Positions 34,156-44,671 are shown, numbered from the stretch's first letter. The stretch is 64,000 bases of DNA from Eledone cirrhosa (GCA_964016885.1 OZ024748.1:33171990-33235989); one strand, 5' to 3'. Notes: generated by a model from the sequence alone, not told the origin. Numbers and translations are program-made.

Positions 34156-35125
34156 GTGCAAGTTAATGATAGTATAATAAGTAAGGCAATCAAAGATATG
34201 AAGACAGGCAAGGCAGCTGGGCCTTCAGAGATAGTTGCTGAGATGTTGAAGGCATCTGGAATGGTGGGACATACTATGGTCACCCGGATAGTAAACCAAG
34301 TAATACAGAATGGGGTCATACCAAAGGACTGGCGTAGCAGCATCATCATTAACTGCTACAAGAGTATAGGAGAGCTCTAGCTAGGGGGAACTATAGAGGC
34401 ATTAAGTTAGTTGACCGGGTCATGAAGGTCACAGAAGAGTTATAGCACAGCTAGTCAGAGACTCAATTGATCTAGATGAAATGCAGTTTTGGTTTGTGTC
34501 AGGTAAAAGTACTACAGATGCTTTTTTCCTTGTACGACAACTACAGGAGAAGTACCTAGCTAAAAGTAAACCCCTCTACTTAGCTTTCATTAACTTGGAG
34601 AAAGCCTTTGACAGAGTCCCCTGCTCCATTATCTGGTGGGCCCTTAGAAAAGTAGGAGTAGATGAATGGCTTGTGAGAGCTATTCAAGCCATGTATAAAG
34701 AAACAGTCAGCAAGGTTAGAATTAACAATGAATATAATGAAGAATTTAGCGTAAAAGTCGGTGTTCATCAGGGCTATGTCCTTCGACCCCTCCTATTTAT
34801 TATTGCCCTTCAGGCTATAACAGAGGAGTTCAAGACCAGCTGCCTATGGGAACTTCTATATGCAGATGATCTATCTCTCATAGCTGAATGTATGGCTAAA
34901 CTAGAGAAGAAATTCCTAACATGGAAGCATGGCCTAGAATCAAAAGGCCTTAAACTTAACTTGTCTAAGACTAAAGGTCTAGTATGCAGAAAAGAAAATA
35001 GGGCATTGGTGCCATGCTCAGTGCGTAGGAAAGGAGTAGGTAGAAATTCCATTGTATGTCCCAAATGCAAATTATGGGTACATAAAAGATGTAGTGGGAT
35101 CACAGCAAGCTATCTAAGAATGTAG
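34156..35125 (+). pseudogene. LINE reverse transcriptase with YADD and Cys/His segment
   Basis: Frame 34156-34380 holds IVNQVIQNGVIPKDWRSS. After a frameshift, 34481-35125 holds YLAFINLEKAFDRVP (motif with catalytic Asp), VHQGYVLRPLLFII, LLYADDLSLIAE (catalytic YADD) and LNLSKTKGLV, followed by CPKCKLWVHKRCSGI. The RT core in the second frame is uninterrupted over 214 residues, but the protein is separated from the endonuclease by stops and ends early at TAG 35123-35125. Confidence 0.85.
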
Positions 35126-35159
35126 ATTTTATATGTGGCCGATGCTCATGGGAAATATG

Positions 35160-35815
35160 CAGCAAGTACCCACAGGATACTAGCACCTTCTACTGCCCAG
35201 ATGGTTCTGTAGAAATAGTGGACACTTTCTGTTGCCTGGGTGACAAAATCAGCAGTGGTGGAGGGTGCTCTGAAAGTGTAGTAGCCAGAGTTAGAACAGG
35301 ATGGAAAAAGCTCAGAGAGCTAATACCGCTGCTAGATACAAAAAGTTTCTCTCTAAAAATGAAAGGCAGATTGTATGATGCGTGCATACGAACATCAATG
35401 TTACATGGCAGTGAGACATGGGCATTGTGTGCAGAGGACCTGCGCAGATTGGGAAGGAATGAAGCATGCATGCTCCGTTGGACGTGTAATTGTAATATAT
35501 GTGAACGGTAAAACAAACAAAGTGAGAATTAAGAATTAAAGGGATCAGATGCTGTTTACTTGAGAGAAGATTACGTTGGTATGGTCATGTGATGCGCATG
35601 AAAGATGACAGCTTTATAAAAAAGTGCAGTGTGATCAAAATTGATGGAAGTTATGGAGTAGGTAGACCCAGAAAAACCTGGGACGACATAAAATCCAACC
35701 TTGCACACTTACACCTCTCTAAGACAGTCTCACTGGATCGAGATCTATGGTTCCACACAGTAACAGAGAAGACCTGCCGTCCCTATGTGCAAAGTTAACC
35801 TACAGTCAGTAGGCC
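35160..35815 (+). pseudogene. LINE C-terminal domain pieces
   Basis: 35218-35511 encodes DTFCCLGDKISSGGGC, RTGWKKLRELIPLL, ACIRTSMLHGSETWALC, LRRLGRNEACMLRW. 35589-35798 encodes RMKDDSFIKKC, GRPRKTWDDI and SLDRDLWFHTVTEK. A one-base-scale break separates them near 35515. Typical tail region of this LINE family, whose function in retrotransposition is unclear. Confidence 0.8.
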
Positions 35816-36135
35816 CCTCCTAACCAAATATACACCCAACCCACACACCCTACTCTATCCTTCCACTCCCACCAACACCACCCAGTCTCTCTAAAGTTAT
35901 GTTAGTCCAAACTAAAGAGGTTGTGTAGGTGTCATGACGAAAAGGCTCCCAGTCCACACTGGAAATGTGGTTGATGTTAGGAAGGGCATCCAGTTGTAGA
36001 AAACCTGCCAGATACAGTCCTATATGAGCGAGACAGGGTCACCCGATCAATCTTGCCTCAAGTGGGACAATTCCCGTCTAACCCATGCTAGGGTGGAAGA
36101 TAGATGTTAAATGATAATGATGATGATGATATATA

Positions 36136-36227
36136 GTGTATATGATAGTTGTAATATCACTGGTGCCGATCTATATCAGCCTTTCCCTTGGACAACATGA
36201 TATATAGTCTATATATATTGGACAGTA
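36136..36227 (+). repeat. TA-rich duplicated block fragment
   Basis: GATCTATATCAGCCTTTCCC, TTGGACAACATGATATATAG. Matches 48320-48380 and 60730-60770 read on the minus strand. Non-coding. Confidence 0.55.
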
Positions 36228-36415
36228 TTGTGGATTGGCAGTATCGGTAGAGGGTCGGACGCCATGCTTTCCAGCATAGTTACGTCCCTTTACCATCTGA
36301 GTTCAAATCCCGCCGAGGTTGACTTTGCCTTTCATCCTTACGGGGTCGATAAAATAAAGTACCAGTAATGCACTGGTAATTGCTGGCCTTGTGCCTAAAG
36401 TAGAAACAATTATAT
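36228..36415 (+). mobile_element. tRNA-derived SINE (GGATTGGCAGTATC type)
   Basis: TGGATTGGCAGTATCGGTAG, TCGGACGCCATGC, GAGTTCAAATCCCGCC, TTACGGGGTCGATAAAATAA, AATTGCTGGCCTTGTGCC, GTAGAAACAATTAT. A well-preserved copy interrupting the duplicated TA-rich block. Confidence 0.85.
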
Positions 36416-37085
36416 ATAGTGTAAATGTGGTGTATATAGTAGTTGTGACAACATTATATATACATATGTACACACACACTGACAAACATGTATATACATA
36501 TAAAAGGGTCGGATGAGGAGTTCATAGGTTGACCAAGTTACTCTCATGGAATGAGACAATGTATACACAAATATATACTATATATATGTATACAAACACA
36601 TATATATTTTATGATGAAGTCATGTTTTCAATTCTCAGCTTTGGAGGTACATCAAGACACATCATTTGGAGGTACAAGCAAGACACATCATTCCACATGT
36701 CTCTAATCTCCACAGCTGAAAAAGACAAGTAGCAGAATTAGTTAGAGGTTTAGCATGGGTTGGATCATTCTCTGCCTCCAACCTTTTCACTTCGGCCACC
36801 AACCCAGACTTTACTACCTGCAATAGAGAGAAGAGGGAGATAGTTAAATACCGGGGCCTGACTAACCATGACATCTTTGTCCCCACACTGCTGATTTTCT
36901 CCTCAAAATTAGAAAGACAGCAGCCCACTTGAGAAAGTAGTCCCATGAAGTAGGGTGTATGCTGCAGTTGGGGTCTCTGGCTATTTTCTGTGTTAACACT
37001 TTTGCTATTTTGTCTGTAGAGTGAGGCTGAATCACTGCTCAGACTGAAGTATAACATCTGTCCCTCTCCCTCTTCCATTATTTTC
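36416..37085 (+). repeat. Segmentally duplicated upstream block (copy 3)
   Basis: CACACACACTGACAAACATG, GTCGGATGAGGAGTTCATAG, TCATGGAATGAGACAATGTA, CATTCCACATGTCTCTAATC, TTAGCATGGGTTGGATCATT, AAAGACAGCAGCCCACTTGA. Parallel to 20591-21235 and 32126-32660. No gene is seen. Confidence 0.7.
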
Positions 37086-37099
37086 GTTTTCGTTCTTTT

Positions 37100-37966
37100 C
37101 ATTTCAACAATCAACAATGAGTATTCTGAGGAATTCAGTGTACAGGTGGAGGTCCATTAGGGTTCCATCTTTAGCCGCCTCCTCTTTAATATTGTCCTAC
37201 AGCCTATAACTGGAATTTAAGACTGGTTGCTCATGGGAAATCCTATATGCCGACAATCTGACCCACTTAGTCGAGTCTATGACAGAATTAGAGAAGAAAT
37301 ATCAGACATGGAGGCACAACTTGGAAACAAAAGGTCTCAAAGTTAACAGGGCTCTGATCCACTCAGGGAAATGGCCCTGCTCGGGATGGAGGAAAGGAGT
37401 AGGTAGAAACTCAATCCGGTGTCCCAAATGCAAACTGTGGGTACACAAGAGATGTCGTGGGAAAACAGGCAGGCTAGCAAAATACACAGACTTCATATGT
37501 GAACGCTGAAGAGGGGTAGTAAGCAAAGACCCTCAGGAAGTAAGCCTCTTCTTTTGCACAGAGGACCCCATAGAAATAGTTGAGAGCTTCTGCTATTTGG
37601 GTAACCAAATCAGCTGCGGAGTTGGTTATGCAGAAAATACAGTTGCCAGAGTGAGAACAGGATGGAAAAAGTTCAGCGAGTTACTGCCATTGCTACCTAC
37701 AAAAGGTCTCTCACTTAAGATAAAAGGCAAGCTGTACAATGCCTGTGTGTACACAGCAATGCTACATGGAAGTGAAACATGGGCTCTATGTGCCAAGGAT
37801 CTACGGAGATTGGAAAGAAACAAAGCCTGCATGTTACAATGGATGTGAAACAGTAGTTTGTGGGAACAGCAAAATGTAAAAGAATTGCAAACGAAACTGG
37901 GCATAAGAGGGATCAAATGTTGTGTGCAAGAGAGAAGATTGCAGATGTATTGACATGTGATGTGTA
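37100..37966 (+). pseudogene. LINE fragment: late RT, Cys/His segment, C-terminal domain
   Basis: Begins inside the RT (ATGAGTATTCTGAGGAATTC, GTCCATTAGGGTTCC, broken). 37279-37509 encodes LEKKYQTWRHNLETKGLKV and CPKCKLWVHKRCRGK...FICER. 37597-37848 encodes GWKKFSELLPLL, ACVYTAMLHGSETWALC, LRRLERNKACMLQW. The element continues at 38809 after a solo LTR insertion. Several stops. Confidence 0.8.
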
Positions 37967-38808
37967 TGTAGCAAGCTACTTTCCTTTGGCGCATTGATAC
38001 CCTTTCTGTATGTTGTTTGGCTAAGTTTAGCCAATCGTTATCAGAGTCAAGATATGTATCTCAACTTCCGCCCAAATGGAGAAATTCCCACTTCTTTTTA
38101 ATAAATAAATTCTCTTGCAGCTTGACTTTGCTAAGGTAAACAACCATTTGCTTTTGCTCCGCAAACATCATTCCAATATGTAACTATAAAACATTACCAG
38201 GGCCTGGCTTCTCACTTCAGCCACTGGACCGTGTCTTCTCTTACAGATCTTAATTTGTTTGTTCATTTCTTTTGGCATTCCAACCAACCAAGCTTAATCC
38301 AGCTCTTTTCACCTTAAACATTGTTAATAAATTCTGTTACACACGAACTACATATGTTGTCGTTAACATCATTGTTACATATTCTGGTTATATATTACAC
38401 ACTGCTAAAAGTAATACTATACTTCTAAACTAGTTATATATTACACACTGCTAAAAGTAATACTATACTCCTAAACTGGTTATATATTACACACTGCTAA
38501 AAGTAATACTATACTTCTAAACTGGTTATATATTACACACTGCTAAAAGTAATACTATACTTCTAAACTGGTTATATATTACACACTGCTAAAAGTAATA
38601 CTATACTTCTAAACTGGTTATATATTACACACTGCTAAAAGTAATACTATACTTCTAAACTGGTTATATGTTACATGCTGCTATACTGATAACATAATAC
38701 AACATCATCTTATGTTATAAACTGCTTCACTGGTGACTTCTATTGATACACAATACACAAATACAAATATTATTATTCTCAAATATATCTTATCAAATAT
38801 TATCTTCA
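37967..38808 (+). mobile_element. Solo LTR (842 bp) inserted in a LINE
   Basis: Starts TGTAGCAAGC and ends ATTATCTTCA (TG...CA). It is flanked by direct repeats TGTA at 37963-37966 and 38809-38812. Joining the flanks restores the LINE order seen at 35590-35620 (GTGATG..ATGAARGATGACAGC). The start resembles that of the Gypsy LTR at 48894. It contains AATAAATAAA at about 38099-38108 and the 46-bp tandem array. No coding region is present, so it is probably the product of recombination between LTRs. Confidence 0.8.
38386..38680 (+). repeat. 46-bp tandem repeat inside the solo LTR
   Basis: Six full copies plus a partial one of a unit starting GGTTATATATTACACACTGC and continuing TAAAAGTAATACTATACTTC. 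Copies begin at 38386, 38432, 38478 and so on at exact 46-bp steps and are nearly identical, which suggests recent expansion. Confidence 0.95.
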
Positions 38809-40060
38809 TGTATGAAGGATGACAGCTGTATAAAAAGCTGCAAGGTACTAGAGGTTATAGGACACCCCAATAGAGGAAGACCCAGGGAGACATGGGATGA
38901 TAAAGGTTGACCTGGCTTAGCTGAACCTCCCAATGAAGATGACACAGGACTGAGACCTCTGGCACTACAATGTACAACAAAAAGACCCATGTCAACAACT
39001 CAGCCCAAGACCCTGCTCATAAAAGTGCCACCCGCTCACCACTGTAAATGTGGACCACCCAGTAACTGGCCCAACCTCCCACATATTGGGACAACACAGC
39101 TCCCAAATTATGGTTTCAATGTGGGCAAGATATGATGCAGCCAACTGACCAGATCCTCCTCATAACAGCTCCACCCAGGTCCCACTATGAACAAGGCTTG
39201 GTGCTGCCAACTGTCCAGAACCTCGTAATAAAGGTGTCACTCAGGGCTTTACTATGAACAAGGCTTGGTATGGCCAACTAACCAGAACCTCATAATAAAC
39301 GTGTCACCCAGGGCTCTACTATGAACAAGGCTTGGTATGGCCAACTAACCAGAACCTCATAATAAACGTGTCACCCAGGGCTCTACTATGAACAAGGCTT
39401 GGTATGGCCAACTAACCAGAACCTCATAATAAAGGTGTCACCCAGGGCTTTACTATGAACAAGGCTTGGTATGGCCAACTAACCAGAACCTCATAATAAA
39501 GGTGTCACCCAGGGCTCTACTATGAACAAGGCTTGGTATGGCCATCTGACCAGAACCTTGTAATAAAGGTGTCACCCAGGGCTTTACTATGAACAAGGCT
39601 TGGTAAGGCCAACTGGCTAGAACCCCGTAATAAAGGTGTCACCCAGGGCTCTGCTATGAACAAGGCTTGGTATGGCCAACTGGCCAGAACCCTCTCATAA
39701 AGGTGTCACCCAGGGCTCTACTATGAACAAGGCTTGGTAAGGCTAACTGGCCAGGCCTACTTCATAATGGGTCTACCAAGATCCCAAAACACAGCAACAG
39801 TCCCGATATTGTACAAGGTACACTGCTGCCATCTGGCCAGATTTTCCAGTAACAAGGCTCCACTATGTGTAAGACTTTGAGAGTTCAACTGGCTAGACCT
39901 CCCTCATAGTGGGACTACCTAGCTCTCAAACTATAGCTCCACTATGAGCCGGTTACAGTGAAGCCACCTGGCCTGTCCCTCCTCATAACTGTGCCAGCCA
40001 CTGTAAATGTGGTTGGTGTTAGGAAGAGCATCCCACTGTAAAAAAGGAAATAAACATTTG
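38809..40060 (+). mobile_element. LINE 3' end with 67-bp tandem array in its tail
   Basis: Continuation of the LINE at 37100-37966: TATGAAGGATGACAGCTG, ACCCAGGGAGACATGGGATG correspond to the RMKDDS and GRPRKTWDD region. A 3' UTR follows with an array of 67-bp units (about 39120-39770), then CACTGTAAATGTGGTTGGTG, TTAGGAAGAGCATCCCACTG, which is the usual tail start. The GAT tail is missing. Confidence 0.75.
39120..39770 (+). repeat. 67-bp tandem repeat in a LINE 3' UTR
   Basis: About nine to ten units with exact 67-bp spacing in the central part (CCAACTAACC starts at 39274, 39341 and 39408). Core: AAGGTGTCACCCAGGGCTCT, ACTATGAACAAGGCTTGGTA, TGGCCAACTAACCAGAACCT. Outer copies are more diverged. 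The CACCCAG...AAGG..TTGG core resembles the 48-bp unit of the giant array. Confidence 0.9.
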
Positions 40061-40244
40061 GTTATCTATATATACATATATATATATATATATAACCAAA
40101 GATTAATATGGTTCATTGATTACGCAATGAATATAGTTTTACAATAGATTAAAAGCACTCTACAATTAAGTTTTCTGGAGTTATTAATATTATTCAGAAT
40201 ATTAATAAATGAAGACATACACATTATCAAAATATGTTTTATTA
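40061..40244. other. AT-rich spacer with TA run
   Basis: TA run at about 40070-40094, then AT-rich DNA without a recognised gene. Confidence 0.5.
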
Positions 40245-40467
40245 TATATATTTAGAAGGTACTGTGCTGTTTGTTCAGTACGTCCTCATGAAATAAAATA
40301 CATGAATTGGTGTATGATATAACTCAACGGTCTTGATGGTTCAATTCCAGTATTGGCAATACTCGAATTGAACCATCAAGACCGTTGAGGTATGTCATAC
40401 ATCAATTCATGTATTTCATCTGACAAGGACGTACTGAAAAAACAGCACAGTACCTTCGAAATATATA
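40245..40467. repeat. Foldback palindrome 1 (~110-bp arms)
   Basis: Arms meet at AGTATTG-G-CAATACT (40349-40363) with essentially no loop. AGGTACTGTGCTGTTTGTTC in the left arm pairs with GAAAAAACAGCACAGTACCT in the right, and CTCAACGGTCTTGATGGTTC pairs with GAACCATCAAGACCGTTGAG. Several mismatches and small indels are present. A SINE inserted at the right end with duplication of CGAAATATATATA. Confidence 0.9.
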
Positions 40468-40469
40468 TA

Positions 40470-40661
40470 ATTGTCTCTACTTTAGGCACAAGGGAAGCAA
40501 TTACCCAGTGCATTACTAGTACTTTATTTTATCGACCCCGTAAGGATGAAAGGCAAAGTCAACCTCAGCGGGATTTGAACTCAGATCGTAAAGGGACGTA
40601 ACTATGCTGGAAAGCATGGCGTCCGACCCTCTACCGATACTGCCAATCCACCGCCCATTGG
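40470..40661 (-). mobile_element. tRNA-derived SINE with 13-bp target duplication
   Basis: Minus strand, complete order of the GGATTGGCAGTATC family. Flanked by CGAAATATATATA at 40457-40469 and again at 40662-40674, direct evidence of insertion by target-primed reverse transcription. Confidence 0.9.
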
Positions 40662-40683
40662 CGAAATATATATATATATAAAT

Positions 40684-40706
40684 ATTTTTTTTTTTTTTTT
40701 TTTTTT
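40684..40706. repeat. Poly(T) run
   Basis: About 22 consecutive T residues following a TA run. Confidence 0.95.
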
Positions 40707-40737
40707 AAAAGAATAGAGGTGTAACACACAAGTTATG

Positions 40738-41117
40738 ATATATTGGTAAACGGAATAGAAAATGCTGACAAATTGTTCACAGTGAAAAATAGTTTAATTA
40801 GGAATAAGTGAGAATTAGTAATAGTATTGGTTAGTATTCAGTTTTGGTTTTAAGTTTTACCAGTTGCGCATTTCTAATGCTTTTCAAAATTAATTTTGAG
40901 ATAGAGCGTCCGTGATGTTTGCTCTGAACTGTGCAAACATCACGGACGCTCTATCTCAAAATTAATTTTGAAAAGCATTAGAAATGCGCAACCGGTAAAA
41001 CTTAAAACGAAAACTGAATACTAACCAATACTATTACTAATTCTCACTTATTCCTAATTAAACTATTTTTCACTGTGAACAATTTGTCAGCATTTTCTAT
41101 TCCGTTTACCAATATAT
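40738..41117. repeat. Foldback palindrome 2 (185-bp arms, near perfect)
   Basis: Left arm 40738-40922, spacer TCTGAACTGT (40923-40932), right arm 40933-41117. The arms are symmetrical with no net indel. By eye only a couple of mismatches are visible (ACCAGTTGCG against CGCAACCGGT; GTTTTGGTTTT against AAAACGAAAAC). Ends read ATATATTGGTAAACGG and its complement within TA-rich DNA. No coding capacity. Consistent with a foldback MITE, or a transcribed hairpin. Confidence 0.95.
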
Positions 41118-41726
41118 ACATATATATTTTTATACTCGGATTTTTTTCCTAGAGTGCTTAAATTATTTGTGACTAATCCCGTTTTTTTTATAAAAAAAAC
41201 TGCGATAATATTGCTTTTTGCTGAACTCCTTTTGACTGTTGTTTCTTGTAAACAAACATTCATCTCATTCTGATGTCACTAGCCATGTCTTTCCTCATGT
41301 GCGTTTTTCATAATCACGCATGATGGTAAACTAGCCTGTTTTTAAATTCCCTTTTTGGCATATAAATCTGTAAGAATCCTGGTTATCAAGTTGAGCTCTG
41401 CTGAGGATTGAATTCCAACCATGATCATCTCCACTGAAAGTTTTCATGAAATAGTCTTTAAGACTATACAGAGCATTTGAAGTTTTTCCAAATTGAAGGA
41501 TGAGTATTTTAAACTTTATTTTATCATGAGTTAAGGCTCTATTGATTTTTCCCTGGATTTCACTAAATTCTGTGGATGAATTTATATCCTGATTCTCTTT
41601 GAGATGAGTTTGAATTATTTTTCCCACATCTTACGTTAACTATTTTTCCCATTTTGACGCTATAGTCACTTATATATTATGGAGTGCTGTTGGCTTTTCG
41701 CTGCAGTGTTTTCTATACCTTTCATT

Positions 41727-41759
<33 letters not shown>

Positions 41760-41784
41760 ATATATATATAACTTTGATAGGTTT
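41118..41784. other. Unassigned region with a weak minus-strand ORF
   Basis: Minus frame 41627-41331 could encode 98 residues starting MGKIIQTHLKENQDINSSTE, lysine- and asparagine-rich, with no motif I recognise. Its composition is near background. I do not claim it as a gene. The region ends in TA runs (41727-41772). Confidence 0.35.
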
Positions 41785-42604
41785 GGGCCAATATTGGCCC
41801 AGGCCATGTCTAACTTAATAGCACCACCTGGCGAAGTCTTTCAAATCAGGATTTGGACACCATGGCCCACTCAGGAAGTGAGTTATTGTTTACGGAGACA
41901 TATCCGGGTGTAGGAGGTTTATCCGGGATTTCTTGAAGAAATTTGTCCAAAGACCTTTTGAATTTTATGGGGTCTCTTTCTTTTTTAATGTTTTGGTGTA
42001 ATGTTAAAGAGAGTGGGGCCAACTGAGGTGAAAAAATTGTGCTGTATTGTTGTTATGAGATGTGAGTGAGATTTTTGTTGCGGGCGGATAGTACGGGGCC
42101 CAAGACTTGGGTGTTCCTTAAAGGTGATGCCAACATCATTTGGGCAATGCTGATGGAATATTTTCCACATCATGCAGATAATGTAGCACTCACAGCGACG
42201 TTGGAGAGAATAAAGGTTGAGCTTTTCTAATCGACTCCAATAGTCAAGGCCTGTCATGCCATCTATCTTTCTTGTAATTGACCTTTGAGGTATTTCACTT
42301 TCATGATACTTTGTTTCGTGTGGGGAGAGCACAGTGGACAACAGTATTCAATGTGGGGTCGGGCAAAAGTGGAGAAGAGAAGAATAATGGTGCAGATATC
42401 TCTTGTCTGGGAGGTTCTGAGAATCCAGGGACTCATTCTGTGGGCCATGTCAACTTTGCTGTTTATATGAGTGGTCCAGCTTATGTTGTTGTCCACAATT
42501 ACTCCCAAGTCTCTGATGTTGTTGGATGCCATGAGAGTTTCACTAGAAGTAAGAGAATATAGGAGTTTCAATGCATCTTTTTTTCCAAAGTGGATTAACT
42601 CAAA

Positions 42605-43342
42605 TTAATCCTTGTTCAGCAGCATATTGTTCTTTTCCATCCATTGGATAACAGCCAGTAGGTCTGACTGAAGGTGTGTCTGGTCACCCACTCCATTGAT
42701 GACCTTCTGGAGCTTGGAATCATCAGCAAAGATTCTCATGTTGCTGTGCTTGATGACATCAGTAACGTCATTTATATAGATAATGAAAAGAAGTGGGCCT
42801 AATACAGTGCCTTGTAGGACACCACTACTGACTTTGCCTGGGCTTGATTGTACACCTTCGACTACAACATGTTGGGCTCTGTCTGTCAGGAAACATTGAT
42901 CCATTGCAGTAACTTTCCAGAGACACCAATGTCGGATAGTTTTTTTCAGTAAAATGTTGTGATCAACCCTGTCAAAGGCCTTGCTGAAATCAGGGTAGAT
43001 AACATCCGTGTTGGAACCCTCTCCCAAAGCTCTTAATATGTCATCAAAGTGATGCATTAGCAGTGTTAAGCAGTCCCTTCCATTACTGAACTCATGTTGG
43101 TTGGAGTTCAGCAGATTGTTACTCTCAAGAAATTGGGTTATTCGTGATCTCACCACCCTCTCAAATACCTTAATGATATGAGAGACGAGTGAGATCGGAC
43201 AGTAATTCACTACATGGGACTCATTTCCCTTTTTCAAAACTGGGACTACAGACTGGGTTACTAAGTTTTCAGGTATATAACCAGCATCCAATGAGTTCCC
43301 CCACAGATTAGTAAGTGGGGATGCAAGTTGGTGTTGACACAC
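42605..43342 (-). pseudogene. CR1/Jockey-like LINE reverse transcriptase
   Basis: A 245-residue minus frame with VVPVLKKGNESHVVNYCPIS, NLLNSNQHEFSNGRDCLT, PDFSKAFDRVDHNILL (catalytic Asp), SGVLQGTVLGPLLFIIYIND, and IFADDSKL (FADD catalytic pair). The frame stops at LLNKD and homology resumes in another frame at 42571 (TSSETLMASNNIRDLGVIVD, FARPHIEYCCPLCSPH) and 42341 (LDYWSRLEKLNLYSLQRR). Confidence 0.85.
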
Positions 43343-43821
43343 CTTCAGGACACAAGCAGGGAACCAATCGGGGCCTACTGCTGATCTTTAATTTTGTTTA
43401 TTGCCGCTAAGACATCAGGGGTCTCAAACGATATGACCGACATAGTGTGTTGGGGATTAAGATCACTGATACAGCCAAGATCAGACATATCAAGATTGCT
43501 GAATAGAGCAGTATTGTTTCTGCAGTATCTCACCCATGGTTTTGGCATTATCTTGGAGACTGCCATTTTAATCAATTAGAAGGCCAACAGTGGAAACAGT
43601 GACCCTGTGTTTTTTCACAAATGAAAAAACTTTGGAATTGTGTTTGATTTTCTCAATGGCCCATTTCTCCTCAGCTGTTCTTTGGTTATTGATGGTGGTC
43701 TTCATGCATTGCTGGAGATTATATTTTTCTTTATTCAAGCAGTGCGATAGCTGTCAAATGTGGGTGTTGTTGTTGGCAGTATTTTGGTATGTTAATTTTT
43801 TGGTTTCTTCTTTTTATTTTT

Positions 43822-44375
43822 CTAAGTTTTTCTGTTTTGGGGAATTCTACACTTCTTGGTGGGGTGTGTTTTGCACATATGTTTGTGACTGTCTACAATA
43901 ATCAGGCAAGATGTTTCGATATTGGTGGAGATGTGTGCATGTGTGAAAGACCACTCAACACATGATTGCTCGTTTGAGATTGCATCCCAGTTGGCATTAT
44001 GGAGATCCATGTTATCAAATGGGTGGGCTGGGGAGAGGTCACTAGGATTAGCTTTTAACTGGTGGAATCTCAGGTTACAGAGAACCATGTCATGGTCTGA
44101 AAGAAAGGTTTTTTCCACTGTAATATGTTAGTGTTGTTCCTAAACACTATGTCCACAATTTTTTCTGATATCTTGTTGGTGCAGTTTTTGACTGGAGGTG
44201 TGGTTGTACTGTTGGATAGGGTTGTAGTTACCACTTTTGATTTTTTAGTTGTTTTAGTACCTCCGTGAAAAGACTGGACCAGTGGTATTTTTACTGTGGT
44301 ATAATAGGTGTTGGCTTGGAGCCCCATTTTTGTTAGTGTGTTGGGTCCCTGGAAGATGAATGAAGGGACAGTCAT
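43822..44375 (-). pseudogene. CR1/Jockey-like LINE endonuclease remnant
   Basis: Frames 44375-44070 and 44118-43822 encode VDIVFRNNTNILQW and LSDHDMVLCNLRF. SDHDMV is the conserved C-terminal SDH motif of AP-type endonucleases in LINEs. Broken between frames, and upstream catalytic strands are not recognisable. Confidence 0.7.
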
Positions 44376-44480
44376 ACTGCAGACATAGTCTCTCGTGTTG
44401 GGAATACCGGCATATCTTAGGATTGTGGGTTACACATGTTTTAGTGTTCAATTTACTATTTGGTGGTGTTGATGTTGATG

Positions 44481-44671
44481 TGGGATTGTGTGTCTAGTGC
44501 CAGGTAGATGTGTGAAGATCAGTCACTACGTGTGTAGAGCCTCTGGCGTAGTGAATAACGACATATTTTGGGGTTTCTTGTTTGTGCCGTGAGGCATTCT
44601 ACAGTAGGATGGCGATGTGAGGGGGGGGGGGTTAGAAAGCAGTGATTTATTATTAGTAGTTGAAGAAGGGT
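44481..44671. other. Spacer with G run
   Basis: Unassigned, includes a run of ten G at about 44621-44630. No gene is seen. Confidence 0.4.

Larger units (their letters stand above)
32893..36135 (+). mobile_element. YADD-type non-LTR retrotransposon (near complete, inactive)
   Basis: One LINE read across several frames: AP-endonuclease at about 32900-33535, linker region 33540-34150, RT 34156-35010, Cys/His segment 35020-35150, C-terminal domain 35160-35815. A 3' UTR (CAGTAGGCCCCTCCTAACC) contains one to two 48-bp-like units, and the tail ends AAGGGCATCCAG...TTAAATGATAATGATG. The 5' end is missing part of the endonuclease. Probably RTE/Proto2-like, but the clade is not resolved. Frameshifts and stops make it dead. 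Confidence 0.85.
41785..44480 (-). mobile_element. CR1/Jockey-like LINE (FADD type), inactive
   Basis: On the minus strand from about 44480 down: weak N-terminal part, endonuclease end, linker, RT (43342-42605), connection and C-terminal region (42571-41985). Different from the YADD-type elements elsewhere. Multiple frameshifts and stops. Antisense open frames at 42278-42562 and 43590-43901 are shadows. Confidence 0.8.

Noticed and set aside
41331..41627. 98-residue minus-strand ORF as a novel gene
   Set aside because: No recognisable motif, no neighbouring support, composition near background. Left only as a note in the spacer entry.
42278..43901. Plus-strand open frames within the CR1/Jockey-like LINE
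   Set aside because: The minus strand carries clear reverse transcriptase and endonuclease motifs, and the plus frames have none.
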